Source of the DNA: Brassica napus
Lineage: Eukaryota; Streptophyta; Magnoliopsida; Brassicales; Brassicaceae
Assembly: GCF_020379485.1 (NCBI RefSeq)
Contig: NC_063445.1
Span: forward strand, 50,617,422 to 50,681,421
Reading direction: 5' to 3'
Length of the DNA stretch: 64,000 nucleotides
A model generated the notes under the pieces. That model did no database searches and had not been told where the DNA came from. It saw only the letters and a program-made list of their open reading frames with translations. Positions 1 to 13,346 of this stretch are shown here, piece by piece. Both the position numbers and the translations under genes were made by a program. How positions within the stretch are numbered: the first letter of the stretch is position 1; each line of letters opens with the position of its first letter.

Positions 1-1260
1 CCGGTGAACTTTTGGGATGACGGAAGAAGAAATGAGAAGAACGATTGGGATTTCGATTTTGCCACCTAGTCGGTGTCGAGAGAGTTCGAGAGAAGAAGAA
101 ATGAGAAGAACGAGAGAGAGAGAGATACTCCTTTCCCGTACACAAACCCTAGACCCAACTAACATGTGACACCTGTCCCTGAAGGACGAGCCCGAGAACT
201 TCTTAACTAAGAAATGAGATGGTCCGTTTGCAAACGTTTTCAGTATTTTTCATTTTTATTTCGACCCATAATAGCTAAGAAATGAGTTTAAGATATGGCG
301 ATAACCATGCTCTTAGACATGTGGTGCATGTAACATCTCCTGCGTCTCCAATCACGGACCACGTGCACTCCTTCGTTTTCTCTTTTTTTTTAATTTACTT
401 TGGCTTAATTATACTTTTCGTCCAATAAATTAATGATAGTGAATAAATTACCTTATATAAGAGTAAATTAATGAGGTTTGTATAAGTCTCATTAAGGAAC
501 TGCACATTAATTCGCTTTGACATATCTAACAACTGATAAAAGAGATTAGAAAACCTCAAGACATAAAGCCAGAAATGCCGCGGCATTGATATTGAATGTA
601 GAAAAAATAAAGACTTGGACTCGTACCAGTATCTGAGTCTAACACTTCCAAACCTGGTTTGTTGGGAGTAGAAATACATATATATCCTTCTATATGATTT
701 CAATTTGAACATTGTTATGAATTTGAGAAGCAAAATAGACTTATTTACTAATAAGAAAATTAAGAGATATCTTACTACCATCTTCATCTAGGGGGTAACT
801 CAGACCAAGCCAAACGTGAGTGAAGACTGAAGAGGAACGTTTCTATTTCTGAGACAAACAAGAAACCATGACTAGTTTACTTCATAACAAGACATTAAAC
901 TGAATAACGAGCTCAAAATGCAAAAGAAAAAGTACACCATCAACTAGGTTCGCCACTGCCATCAGTGATGATGTTTTTGTGCAAAATTCAGGATTCAGAA
1001 ATAAGAGAGTAGTATCAAACATGAAACAGAAGCCATTTTTTTCCAGCTGAACATTTTCAAACTCGTTTCAAGTTATCAAATACCAAAATTCTCATAGTAA
1101 AAAACAGAGAACAACGCAATGCATGGAATATACACTTACCAACAAATTGAACATAAGTAAAGTGAGAAAGAAAAGACATAGAAAATGTGACCAATGAATA
1201 CAAATAGGACATGCAGATGCACTCACATACCCACCCACACACAAAAATAAGAAATAACTT
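1..1260. other. Intergenic DNA, no gene recognised
   Basis: AT-rich spacer. It begins with GA-rich sequence (about 20-125) and has no open frame resembling a protein family. The longest open frame, at 395-787 on the minus strand, has low-complexity composition and no motif. I see no repeat termini here. Confidence 0.5.
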
Positions 1261-1261
1261 G

Positions 1262-1500
1262 GAGTGGCAGAGGAGAGACTAATGATGTCTCTCTAATCTC
1301 TTCATCAACTCTTGCGCCAACAGTTTCATCCATGTTTCTCTTACTGGTCTCGAAAGACACCAGGTCTGCCTGCAATCTTTTTAAATGCATGTGCTCGGAT
1401 CTGACTGCATGACACAATCTCTTTGGTTAAGATCATTCATGAAGCCGTTTAGCAGCCATGCTCCTAACTTACACCAGCTGTACTTTTGGCAAGCATCATG
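1262..1500 (-). pseudogene. Unidentified coding-like exon remnants
   Basis: On the minus strand, the segment near 1480-1500 ends in a good donor (GTAAGTT). About 60 bp later an acceptor (ATGCAG) precedes an open stretch at about 1410-1290. That stretch reads as charged, coiled-coil-like protein (for example RLQADLVSFETSKRN and DETVGARVDEEIRE). Coding composition plus plausible splice sites suggests two exons of a gene whose upstream part is missing; a TRIM element begins just upstream (in minus-strand terms) at 1522. I cannot name the family. Confidence 0.3.
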
Positions 1501-1521
1501 TATCCCTGTCAACATTTGGAT

Positions 1522-2112
1522 TGTTGGGATTGTTAAAGCCCATGTCCAACTCTATATTACCCGATTAGTACGATATTGTCCACTTTGGACCTTAGAGACC
1601 GACTCGGATGGATTTACTTTTGGAATCCATCCCAAAAGGTCTCGTACTAATTATAGTTGGACATCTCTTTATATATAAGACACTCTTTGTCTAATTCTCC
1701 AATGTGGAACTTAGATTGATATCTCACATTCTCACCCTCAAACTAAGGACCTCACTTATCTCGTGTCCCACAACTGAACTTCCTGGATTTCCTGACTTGA
1801 TCTCTGCCACACACCTCTCATTTCTAACTCATAGGATACCATTCATCACTCGAATGGTATTTCGGTCTTATTGCAGATTTCTCGTCAACATGGCTCTGAT
1901 ACCAATTGTTGAGATTGTTAAAGCATATGTCCAACTCTGTATTATCCGATTAGTACGATATTGTCCATTTTGGGTTTTAGAGACTGATTCACATGGATTT
2001 ACTTTTGGAATCCATCCCAAAAGACCTCGTACTAATTAGAGTTGGACATCTCTTTATATATTAGATACTATTTATCTAATTCTCCAATGTAAGACTTAGT
2101 TTGATATCTCAC
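1522..2112 (-). mobile_element. TRIM (miniature LTR retrotransposon), minus orientation
   Basis: Two direct repeats of about 207 bp (1522-1728 and 1907-2112) are roughly 85-90% alike. Both start TGTTG(G/A)GATTG and end in GATATCTCAC(A). The 178-bp interior is non-coding. Next to the right LTR, the minus strand reads TGGTATCAGAGCC, the primer-binding site complementary to initiator-Met tRNA. Next to the left LTR, the minus strand reads GAGGGTGAGAA, a polypurine tract. PBS, PPT, tiny size and lack of genes define a TRIM (terminal-repeat retrotransposon in miniature) transcribed on the minus strand. No clear target-site duplication was found, so one edge may have changed. Confidence 0.85.
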
Positions 2113-3182
2113 GTCGATAAGTGGATCAAGAGGCATCAACAGGAGAAATTATTCAAGCTGATGCAAGCAACCATACTTGCATTTAAGTTCAACCCTGCAT
2201 ATTCATAACTCCGTACGCTAACACAAAAAAAGCATCCAAACTCAATCCTCTCACCTCCACCTCACGTTCCTTCCCCGGTTGCCACCATCACCAACCCTTT
2301 CTCTCGACTCCTGAAATCAAATTCCATTATGCAACTCCATTTTCATCATCATCATCCATGGCCCGTATCTAATCTCTCTACCTTCTCCCATTCCCTCCCC
2401 ATACATCTAATTCCCTCTTCTTAAGACATGACTCTTCCTTATGGTTTACCAGCAAATAGACAAGAGACACCCTAGTCCTGCTATTTGTTTTGTGTTATGT
2501 GCACAGCTATGCAGTGACATGGAACAAGGAGAGGGATAAGAACAGGCGTATGAATGAATCAACTACGAATCAGCTTAACTCAAGTGAAGACTTTCTTGGA
2601 AAACTCTTGGTTTAGGACGACCACCAGTGGGTAGAAGAACCTGATCTTTTGGCTATCTTGACACTCTGGTTTGGTTTGGTTGGAGCAGCACTTTTGTTAC
2701 AAAGATAGTGAAAGAGATTATGGTTTCGGTAACTTTTCTACTCTCAGTTTTCCTGTAGTTATACCTGATTTCATGTATAACTATTTTAAGGAGACGACAT
2801 CATACTTCACTTTGGATTAAAAAAAATTGACGTCTGGAGTTATAAATCCAATTTGTTCTGTATTACTATTGTAGTTATGTTACTGAAAAAAATATTGGAG
2901 TATGAGATTTGGAAGATCAAGAAGCTGCATCTAACGGTAATATATTCTAATTAGCCATAATGATAAATTGATAATCAACATTCATAATCTTACCTTATGT
3001 AAATGTCATCAAAAGTTTCATAAACTGGAAAGTAGCCGTTGGATCATTGGAAAAGAAAAGGAAACAAAAGAGAATACAAATAAGTGAAAGATGTGCTGAA
3101 TCTTTTTGAAATAAGTCAAATCCTTGTTCTTAGATTTTCACAATCTTTTTGTAATCTTTCTTCTCTCTTTAGAAAATCTGTG
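2113..3182. other. Intergenic region upstream of the LBD gene
   Basis: No gene is recognised. The region has mixed composition and ends in the 5' leader of the LOB-domain gene, whose ATG at 3183 is preceded by in-frame stops in an AT-rich leader. Confidence 0.5.
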
Positions 3183-3666
3183 ATGAATCCTAAAAGATGT
3201 GCTGCTTGCAGATATCTGAGAAGAAGATGTCCAAAAGATTGCGTTTTCTCACCTTATTTCCCTCCAAACAATCCTGAAAAATTTGCATGTGTCCACAGAA
3301 TCTATGGTGCTGGAAATGTTTCCAAAATGCTTCAGGTATATAAAATCTTCTTTTTTGTGTTATCTTTTCTCAATCCGAAATTAAGACAACGTTATTGCAT
3401 TAGTGGTTTATATATAACAGTATGAATATTGATGGTGATCTTTTTTTTTACAGCAACTTCCTGTTCAGACAAGAGCTGAAGCAGTGGAATCTTTATGCTT
3501 TGAAGCAACATGTAGAATTGAAGATCCTGTTTATGGATGTGTTGGGATGATTTCTTTACTCCAGACTCAAATCCAGAAAACTGAAAGTCTTCTGGCTAGA
3601 ACTCAAGCTGAGATCACTGTTGCTCAAATCAAACATAGCCAAAACCAACATTCTGAGTTTATGTAA
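3183..3666 (+). CDS. LOB-domain (LBD) transcription factor, LBD23/LBD24-like
   Basis: Predicted nuclear plant-specific DNA-binding protein of the LATERAL ORGAN BOUNDARIES family, 121 aa. Exons are 3183-3335 and 3454-3666, phase 0, with GT/AG borders. Residues 6-20 carry the diagnostic zinc-finger-like block C-x2-C-x6-C-x3-C (CAACRYLRRRCPKDC). The GAS block follows (FACVHRIYGAGNVSKML), and then a C-terminal coiled-coil segment (TQIQKTESLLARTQAEI). The protein is almost only the LOB domain, as in the short Arabidopsis LBD23/LBD24 pair. In Arabidopsis (from memory) those paralogs flank GAPA; a position 5' of GAPA favours LBD23, though the tail looks equally like LBD24. The start is the first ATG that opens the conserved block. 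No damage is seen. The specific biological role is unknown. Confidence 0.9.
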
Positions 3667-4569
3667 TATCTCAGTTTCATCTAATAAAATTCCAAATAAA
3701 AAAAATCTCTTCTACATCTCTTTTGCTGATTGCGTCTCTACTCTCTTGTACGCATTTGTATCTAAAGGTTGCTTGTCTCAGGAAGATATCGATAAAATTT
3801 TGTGTAAAAAGTTCATGTTCTGTCTTGAGAACTCCACCGATTACTATGCTAATTTAAGGCCATAACACTGGAAATTTCAACATCATCTTTCAAAGTTCAG
3901 TGATTGTTCTACCAAGGTTGACTGTAGCTTTTGTTTGCTAGATATATGTTAGTCATTGTTGTAAAGAATGTGAGACTTTGCACTTGTTGAATGATCTAGC
4001 AAGGTTGATATTTTGATCTTGACTTTAGTAGCCTCATGGATTTGCCTGTCACAGTAATGATCTTTGCAAGTCTGATCTGCAACCTTCAAAATTGTGAATA
4101 ACTAGCTTTAGCTTTAAGTTTGATATGCATTGTTACTTTCCTTATGGTTATTTGTTTCAGACGGTAAGCTGCAGACAAGACAACAGTTGTAACAATCTTG
4201 TCTGGTTCAATATCACATGATAATTTTCTGTGTTTGTAATAGACTAATAAACTCATAAAGACTTCTTCTCTAGTTAGAGACTCACACACACGATGAAGAA
4301 ACAAGCCCAAAGTGAAAAGCCCAAAGTGAAAAAAAATGAGGTCAAGGATTGATGTATTCTTGATCATAGAAACATGAGAAGATTACAAATAGAGTGATTT
4401 GATAACCACAACCACACAGATGAGTAAGAAAGTTATCCAGAATCTAATCTCCTTTGCCTCCAACTCATCTTTTCCTTTTACTATATTACCACATCTCTGT
4501 TTCAAAATATCTTTCTAGCATCGGCTGCTACCAAGCCTACAACCTTAACTTTGATCCTTCCTGGTCACC
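3667..4569. other. LBD 3' flank and GAPA promoter/leader
   Basis: This stretch holds the downstream flank of the LBD gene and the GAPA 5' region. The antisense open frame at 4086-4367 has no family signature. Light-response-type repeats at 4297-4332 are listed separately. Confidence 0.5.
4297..4332 (+). promoter_or_regulatory. AE box plus two tandem Gap-box-like repeats upstream of GAPA
   Basis: AGAAACAA at 4297-4304 is an exact AE-box sequence. It is followed by two perfect head-to-tail copies of GCCCAAAGTGAAAA (4305-4318, 4319-4332). The core CAAAGTGAAAA resembles the Gap box (CAAATGAA[A/G]A) reported for light-regulated plastid GAPDH promoters. The group lies about 240 bp before the GAPA ATG. 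The motif match is seen directly; the light-control role is inferred from the family. Confidence 0.5.
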
Positions 4570-6682
<2,113 letters not shown>

Positions 6683-7206
6683 TTTGTAGCTTTTGAAACC
6701 AAAACTTGTCTCATGTTTTCTCCTATTTTTACATTCTGATTCTCAAAATATCGGTCAAGAGACTCAAGACTGTATAAACTATAGCCCTGAGTTATGGATT
6801 TGTAATAATGATAAAACTCGATTTAAACTTGTTTACATCTGTATTTTTTTAATCCTGACCAAGTTTACATGTACCATGTTGAAAATCTTTTCTAAATCTT
6901 TCTTTCCTTAATCTGGTTTATTAAATCGCTTTTTCAAAGATTCAAAATCCGTAAATCTTATGTATAAGCATTAACGAACTCTCAATCAAACTGAGTGATC
7001 TAAGAAAACTTCTACTACATTTGTACTTTATGAAACTCTTTTTAACGGGCCTCGAACAAACAAAAAAAATTAATATACAGAGATTTAATGTAATAATACA
7101 TTTTGGTTTTTGCAAAAAATACACAACGTGTAATGTTTTTTTTTAATGGGGTCCTAACAACAGAGTTTGCTAAGAAAAGAATGTACCTGAGAAACTGTCT
7201 ACTTAA
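6683..7206. other. Convergent intergenic region (3' ends of GAPA and the NIPA-type gene)
   Basis: The two genes point toward each other here, so this should hold both 3' UTRs and polyadenylation sites. AT-rich; I see no gene or repeat. Confidence 0.5.
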
Positions 7207-9338
7207 TTAAGCCTTTGAAGGGTGATGATGAGATGTCTTTTCAAGCATTCTTGTTCCTTCTTCTTGCATGGCTAGTTTGCTCCATCCTGATCCTCCTCTC
7301 ATGGACAATATCTTAGCCCTCTCGAGCCCGTTTCCTCTAAACCCTGTAATCTTGGAAGATACCATTGGCATCACAAGAATAGCAGATGCGTTGATAGAGT
7401 CTTCACCAAAGCCCAATGCCGTTAAACAAGCAGCCTGCAACACAAAGAAAGAAGGGTTAAAAGCTTGTTGTTGATAAAGCTTTACCAGTGAAGATATTTT
7501 AGCTTTGTGGGGTACCTTTGTTTTGGAAATTAGATCAGCTGCTTTCATATACATTCCTTGTACAGCTACTCTTGTGTCTTTGCTATGTCCATCTTCAAAT
7601 GATTGTGGTATCAACCTGTCCTCTTCCGAGGACACTATTGAGTCCAGAGATGATGTACTGTCTTTTGTCTCGTTGCCTCTTGTATCATCAGGTGCTAGTA
7701 ACGATATGCCTATGAACACGCACATCATTCCTAATATGAACATTGTTGTTCTTAACGCGTCGAAGACCTGTTCAAATAAGAATGAAAAATGATAAGCCTA
7801 ATGATACAAGATGACCGAACATATATCAAGTAAGTTAAAAGATGAACCTGAAACTCTTGAAAGTAGATGAATCCAGTACAGATGGAAAAGAAAGTCCAAG
7901 CAATCTGAAACATTGGAACTATGAGAATTGCATCACAAAGAAACAACCCTTCATTCAATCTTGTCATCTGCAACAACAGCACATTAAAGACATCTTTAAC
8001 TTAGTAACTTTATCGTCCCAATAGCCAAAAAAAAATATTCCATTGGCTTTAGGACTTTACCCAGAATCCAGCTGTACCAAGAAATAAAAGAAGCATAGAG
8101 TATGTGAACCAGCTATGCAATTGATAGCTACTAGACATGGCCAACCTCAGCAAGTTTGAGCTGCAAGATGAAACTCAAATCAGCACTTGGAAGTCATGAG
8201 TATAGCCATTAGATTTACAAACTCACAGTGACTTGGCGAATAAAACGGAACATGATCCTATAGCGCCGGAGACCACAGCATATGAGAAAGGAAGCAACAG
8301 TTTCCAATAGGAGCTAATCTCTTGTCCAGGTACAGATATCAACAACACTTCTCCTTTCCTATTACATTTCGATTAAAGATATCATCACCAAAGAGGGGTA
8401 AAAATTTGAAAACGCAAAGCTAAGACAAACCTATAGAGGAAATGGTTTACAGCTACGATTATAATCAAAATCCCACAGTAGACCAAGAATGTCAGATTGC
8501 TGTATTTCTCTGCCAACTGTTCTGGTGTGAAAACTGAGCATAAAAGACTTTGCATTAGCCCACACTCAACCGATAGACCAAAACCTTTTATGTTGAAGAA
8601 AAGTTTACCTGGAGACTGGTGATTACCAAAAGCTACAAGGAAAACGTTTCCAAGAACAATAAAGGCCGTAGCAACAAGTACTCTGTGACCAAAGGCAGAC
8701 CAAACAAAATTAGAAGAGAGAGTAGTAAGTTGCAAATTACAGTGAGGATGTTGACGTACTTAACGGTGACCATTTTGTTCAGTACAACATAAGCAAAGGC
8801 TATGTTGGATACAAACTGAATGGAACCAAGAGCTGCTAGAAGAGAGTGTGACAAGGTAAGTGAACTAAAGACAAAATAGTAACGCAACCATCAAAATCAA
8901 ACCAACTCTTACCTGAGCAGCATAACCAAAGGAAATGAAATTGAGGCAATTCCCAAGAAGAAAGACAAGGATCCCTGTAAGTTCCCAGGAGGGTCAGAAC
9001 TAGCTTCATAACATAAACTTCAAAAGGTTTTAAAAGACTAAAGCAAATACCAACTCTCCATGTCTGAAAATGTATAATGGGCTTCAACGGCGTCTTTCCA
9101 CCACCACTATCCTGTAAAGCTAGCCTTTCTCTCTGGATAATACACAAAAAAAAAAAACACACACACACACACACACACAGAAAAGTAAGGCTCAGGAGGA
9201 GAACTCTAACGAAATGGTATTGATGGCAGAGGGAAATAGCAAGACCTCGTTATGTCCCAATTTGAGAAGGTTAGTGCCGAAATTAATAGCAACGCTTCCA
9301 AAAATATTGATGAAAGCTCCAATGACCCACTCTCCCAT
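7207..9338 (-). CDS. NIPA8: NIPA-type (DUF803) probable magnesium transporter
   Basis: Multi-pass membrane protein of the NIPA/DUF803 family, related to animal Mg2+ transporters; 443 aa if all introns splice in frame. Minus-strand exons: 9246-9338, 9051-9132, 8913-8974, 8760-8845, 8609-8682, 8431-8533, 8227-8358, 8061-8160, 7848-7967, 7516-7767, 7207-7434. The start MGEWVIGAFINIFGSVAINFG opens TM1. Hydrophobic helices continue through about residue 300 (GILVFLLGNCLNFISFGYA, FVSNIAFAYVVLNKMVTVK, LIVPMFQIAWTFFSICTGF, MFILGMMCVFIGISLLAP). An acidic Ser-rich cytosolic tail follows. Oddity: the acceptor expected before 8845 reads CACAC rather than CAG, and neighbouring AGs break the frame, so the allele may mis-splice (or a base is wrong). 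The symbol NIPA8 is recalled for the Arabidopsis locus At3g26670 and is tentative. Confidence 0.88.
9155..9179. repeat. (CA)n microsatellite in intron 1 of the NIPA-type gene
   Basis: An uninterrupted CA run preceded by poly-A, inside the first intron (minus-strand gene). A likely length-polymorphic marker with no evident function. Confidence 0.85.
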
Positions 9339-9894
9339 GGTTTAAAGAGAGAATCACTTAAAAGCTGCAAAAACTAGGCGCAAGCAAATCAATCAGTAGC
9401 TCATGCAGGCTCTTATGTGATCTTCTTAAAGAGCTTCGAAACTCTGCAAGAGAAGAGAACCCTTGTCAGCATAGAACCTAAGAGAGGCTATTTGATGAGG
9501 TTATTGCAAGAGACACAAAACAAAAACACAAGCTTGGAGCTTTGGTTAGGTAATAAAAGAGAAGCCCCCCATAAAACTTCATCAGAGGGTTTCTTCAAAT
9601 CGTTAAATCTATCGAAAGAAGAGATCAAAATTGAAGAAGCAAACCTGAGAGAAGGAGATGGAAGAGGTTCAGATCCAGATTACAAGTCTTCCTTCCTCTC
9701 TCCCAAGAAACAAAATTGACGACGGAGAGATTCGATCATAGATTAGAAATGATATTGTCGTTGGGCCCCCTTGTTCAGTTTTTCTTTTTAACGTATATCA
9801 GCTGACATTCCTTCAATACAAATAGATACGTCTCTGCCTCCAGGTTCATTTGCCCAAATATGGTTCTCTCTCTGCCAGTTTCTGTGTGATTTAT
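9339..9894. other. 5' leader of the NIPA-type gene and divergent spacer
   Basis: Upstream region of the minus-strand gene. A 303-bp plus-strand open frame (9417-9719) overlaps what should be its 5' UTR. It has no recognisable domain and is probably not translated. Confidence 0.4.
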
Positions 9895-10680
9895 CTGCAG
9901 GAACACCCTTAACTGTGGATGCCTTTTCGCAACGGTTGTGTTCAAGGATGTATCTGCTTATTTCATTACATTGGCCTCATTTACTGCTCCTTTCTCACTC
10001 TCAGACTTGGCCTCTCTGTTAATTTCTCGCAAGTTTTTTGCTAATATTATTTATGTCTAAAGACAATCCTTCAAAGTTATGTATTAGTTTTCTCTGTGGT
10101 GATTCCCTGCGTGCAGGTTTATGGTTTATCCATCCATTGGAGCTAGAGGAGGAATACACTTTATTAAAGGGATCACAGTCACTTTAGTCAAAAAGCTAAG
10201 CTAATCATTGCCCCAGGTGCTGCTCTTATTCATTCTCTCTCCTAGATGGAACATTTTATCTTCAAGATACAAGTAACAAGAATTTTCAAATCTTAGTACT
10301 TATGATGAGAATCCCTGTTAAGCGATTTTGTGAGAGGAGTCAAAAGGGTTCTTTCTTTTTTTTTTTGATCAAATTGTGGTGCAACACGAGAGTCAAAAGG
10401 GTTCTTATAGCATTGGAATAGAATATGTTTATCTAGCTACTGCCAAAGCACTTGGGGTTTAAATTGCTGGAGCCATTCACTTTTGTTCTTAGCCATCTTT
10501 TCTGGAAGTCAACCTCGTGGGGGTTTTCAGGGTAAAGATATTTGCACATGCTTCAAGAAGACCAATACTGCAATCTATTCCAGAATCTTTGTACAGATGG
10601 GAAATCCACATGTCTTTCATGTTCTGCCTATTTCATCTCAAAGCCAAGATGTTGAAGTACTATTTTATCGTTCTTAAGTC
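9895..10680 (+). pseudogene. SNM1: Relic of an SNM1-type DNA cross-link repair nuclease
   Basis: Three collinear blocks resemble a plant SNM1 (metallo-beta-lactamase/beta-CASP nuclease), but in shifting frames. Block 1 (9901-10025) reads GTPLTVDAF, then GCVQGC, then HYIGLIYCSFLT. Block 2 (10111-10245) carries IHPLELEEEYT-, GITVTLV- and ANHCPGAALIH-like stretches followed by an in-frame stop. Block 3 (10480-10680) carries VFLAI-, KIFAHASRRPILQS- and LSTDGK-like stretches split over frames. The HxHxDH zinc motif expected between GCVQGC and HYIGL is missing, so catalysis is impossible. The position between the NIPA and NUDT13 genes is where Arabidopsis (from memory) has intact SNM1 (At3g26680). 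I infer loss in place, with function presumably kept by a paralog elsewhere. Confidence 0.75.
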
Positions 10681-11250
10681 AACCTCTCATGAGAAGACAA
10701 CTACAAAGATAGCTTCCTATTGTTGCCTAGTGGTTGTAGCTTTTGTTCTTTCAGACAACATGAAGTAGAGGAACCCCAAAACCAAATTTGTAAAAAGGCA
10801 AAAAAATAAAATAAACCCTTACTAAATTATCTCAGGACCGATCCTGCGATTGAGGCACTAGAGAGCCAGTAGTGGAGCACGCAGCAGCAGCATATCTCGT
10901 AGCCTACTCGGTTGTCTAAAATGTTCCCAGCCAGTGCCATTTCTGCTGTGCAAAGATTGGTGATCTCAGTTCCATTGGTCTGTGAATGAGACCACAACCT
11001 TAAATCTTGTATGTTTGGTTGTTTTAGAGAGCATCTAAGACAATGGATCCTATTAGTAACAGCTTAAAAAGTAGCTTCTCTATATGTCTCTTTGGGAATC
11101 ACATTCTAGTCAGATGCTAAACTTGGAAGAAACTGAGTCTTAATCAATAGCTTCTCATGTTTTAACTCTGTTTACAGAAGAAGCATTCCAATACTCCATA
11201 ATATATAACAATTGAAGAAGTTTCATGTGCCTAGGAGAAATGAAACTAAT
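10681..11250. other. Spacer between SNM1 relic and NUDT13 3' end
   Basis: No gene is recognised. It may contain further unrecognisable SNM1 3' sequence and the NUDT13 3' UTR. Confidence 0.4.
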
Positions 11251-12236
11251 TTAACTACAAAGCAGTACTGAGGAACCGATTTGACGCTCTTCTCGATTTG
11301 AAAGGCTAGAAGCGGCAAGAGTCTCTTCTTTTCCCCTTCCATCTTCTGCCATTACTCTTAGAAACTCTTCAAGAGCACACTGCATCCACTCATACCGACA
11401 CAGTTCCAAAGCTTCTTTAACATTCAGCTGTATGTTTATACAACAAACCTTTATCAGTTACTTTTACTATAAAACACATACAAAAGCAACAATGGGTGCT
11501 ACTTACCCATCGCCTTTCACGGTTTTCGTGTTCTGGCCATGTCGCAAGCTCTTCAGTCACCTCTAACGAAAACATATAGCCTTTACATCCACCTAAGCAG
11601 CAGTCAGGTTCCGCACTGCTACTCTTGCTTCTAAATTCCCAAACTCCTAATGGCTCTTCCTATAGGAAACATTCAGTTAAATCTATACAAGAACTTCCTC
11701 GGATTGGTGATTGAAAGAGAGAACTCACTCTTAGTATTCCTTTAACTCCTGCTTCTTCCATGGCTTCACGAGAAGCAGCTTCAAGAACAGTTTCATCATC
11801 TTCCCATCCTCCCTGAAGATGTACACATATTAAAGTTTCAGAAGCATCAAACATGAAGAAGTTGATACAGGAAAAAGACAAAAAAAAAAAAAAAACCTTT
11901 GGGAAGACAAGATCGTGTCGATTAGGAGATGATACCATAAGAACTTGAAGCTTGTTTTCAAAGTCAACACTCGAGTCATCCTCATCTTTCACCACTCTAT
12001 ACGGAATGCATCTGTCATCATATGTCAACACATGAATTTCTTTCAATTATTTACTTAACTGATTTTTCCACTATTTAAATGAAACTAAAAAAACCATCAT
12101 ATCAAGAACTATTCAAGAATTAATAAAGTCAACCGCAAGAAACAAAAAAAAGAAAGATTAAATACCCAGAAACAAGACGGAAGTTGTTGTCATAACGTTG
12201 ACGGTCTCGTCCTGTTCGTGCTAAAAGATTAGACAT
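11251..12236 (-). CDS. NUDT13: Nudix hydrolase, NUDT13-like
   Basis: Nudix hydrolase of 199 aa that cleaves nucleoside diphosphate linked to another moiety. Arabidopsis NUDT13 is reported as a mitochondrial long-chain diadenosine polyphosphate hydrolase. Minus-strand exons: 12166-12236, 11897-12011, 11729-11812, 11507-11659, 11251-11427; all phases agree. A full Nudix box G-x5-E-x7-RE-x2-EE-xG (GGWEDDETVLEAASREAMEE, then AGV) occupies residues 63-85, so the metal-binding Glu residues are intact. The C-terminal part has WPEHENRERRW and a Ser/Glu-rich tail ending SSVLLCS, which differs from the Arabidopsis end as I recall it (a late frame change, probably harmless). Start: the first ATG, MSNLLARTGRDRQRYDNNFR. 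Probably functional. Confidence 0.93.
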
Positions 12237-13341
12237 TTTTAATAAACCTGCGAAGATGAAACCAACCCCAAATTAGAAGAAACAGAGTACACAAAAAAAA
12301 AAAAAATAAGAAGGGGAAGAAATTAATTACGAAGAAAATGCAGCTTTTAAGCCTTTTGAGAAAATAAAAAGGTCCTGTCTTTTGACTGTTGGTTGGTGTC
12401 AGAAAGAAACATCAACATAGCTTCCATGAAGAATCATCTTGTTCAATAATGAAGTTCATCTTTTCACTCAGAATTAAAGAGAGAGAAAACTGAAACTCAA
12501 AGAAGAAGAAAAAGAGAAGGAATGGTTATGGGGATGTTTGCCATCAATAGGAAGTAGAAGCTGAGAATTTTCCGGGGGACAAATGTAAGAGCTGACCAAG
12601 GGGAGCATTCAATTCTTTAATAACCACCACCCATCTTCTATTCACATTTCTTATTTTTTTTAATAACATTTTTTAGATATTTTTATGTATCATGATGATG
12701 ATATATATAATGAACTTGGTGAGTCCACTTAGGAGTGTTTTATTTAGTTAAACATAATCGATAGGGAGCCAGACACAACAATCAATTATAAAGTCGGATA
12801 TAGCTCTGAAATGGATACGGTTCCAGTTGGAGAGAAAATGCTCTCAGCTGGTTGGTTCGTTTACTAGTGGTCATCTACACATGTATCCAATATCCTACGA
12901 GACTGCGAGTCTTAAAGATCAAACATGTATTTGATCCGGAAAAAAAAAAAGATCAAACATGTACGAATATTCGATGGACTAGCCTAACCCTCTTTTAAAT
13001 TAGAATTAGAATATATGAATAACTTTTAGGGAATATTTTGAGTTTAAATGTTTTTAGCTTTCACTAAATCCTCGTAGTTTACTAATATTCCACTCAAATT
13101 TAACTAACCAAATCAATTCATGTTAGATTTGTTTTTTTTCTTTGTTTGTTTAGTTTTGACATTCAAATAAGAAAACCAAAGCCCCCACTCTACTGACTGA
13201 ACACCTCTAAATTCTTAAAACTTTAGCATAAACTGTGGATCTTCTAAGGCATACATTATACATATACCTATAACGATGAGACAGACCAAACATCAAACAA
13301 AACCTAGTTAGCCTCTGCAAAGGTGACTATGAAGCCCCCAC
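12237..13341. other. NUDT13 upstream region and spacer
   Basis: AT-rich promoter and leader of the minus-strand NUDT13 gene, then intergenic DNA up to the solo LTR. No gene seen. Confidence 0.5.
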
Positions 13342-13346
13342 CTATG

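Noticed and set aside
395..787. 130-codon minus-strand open frame
   Set aside because: Low-complexity, no motif, AT-rich context; likely chance.
9417..9719. 100-codon plus-strand open frame as a possible gene
   Set aside because: Overlaps the NIPA-type gene's 5' leader on the other strand, and no domain or splice context supports it.
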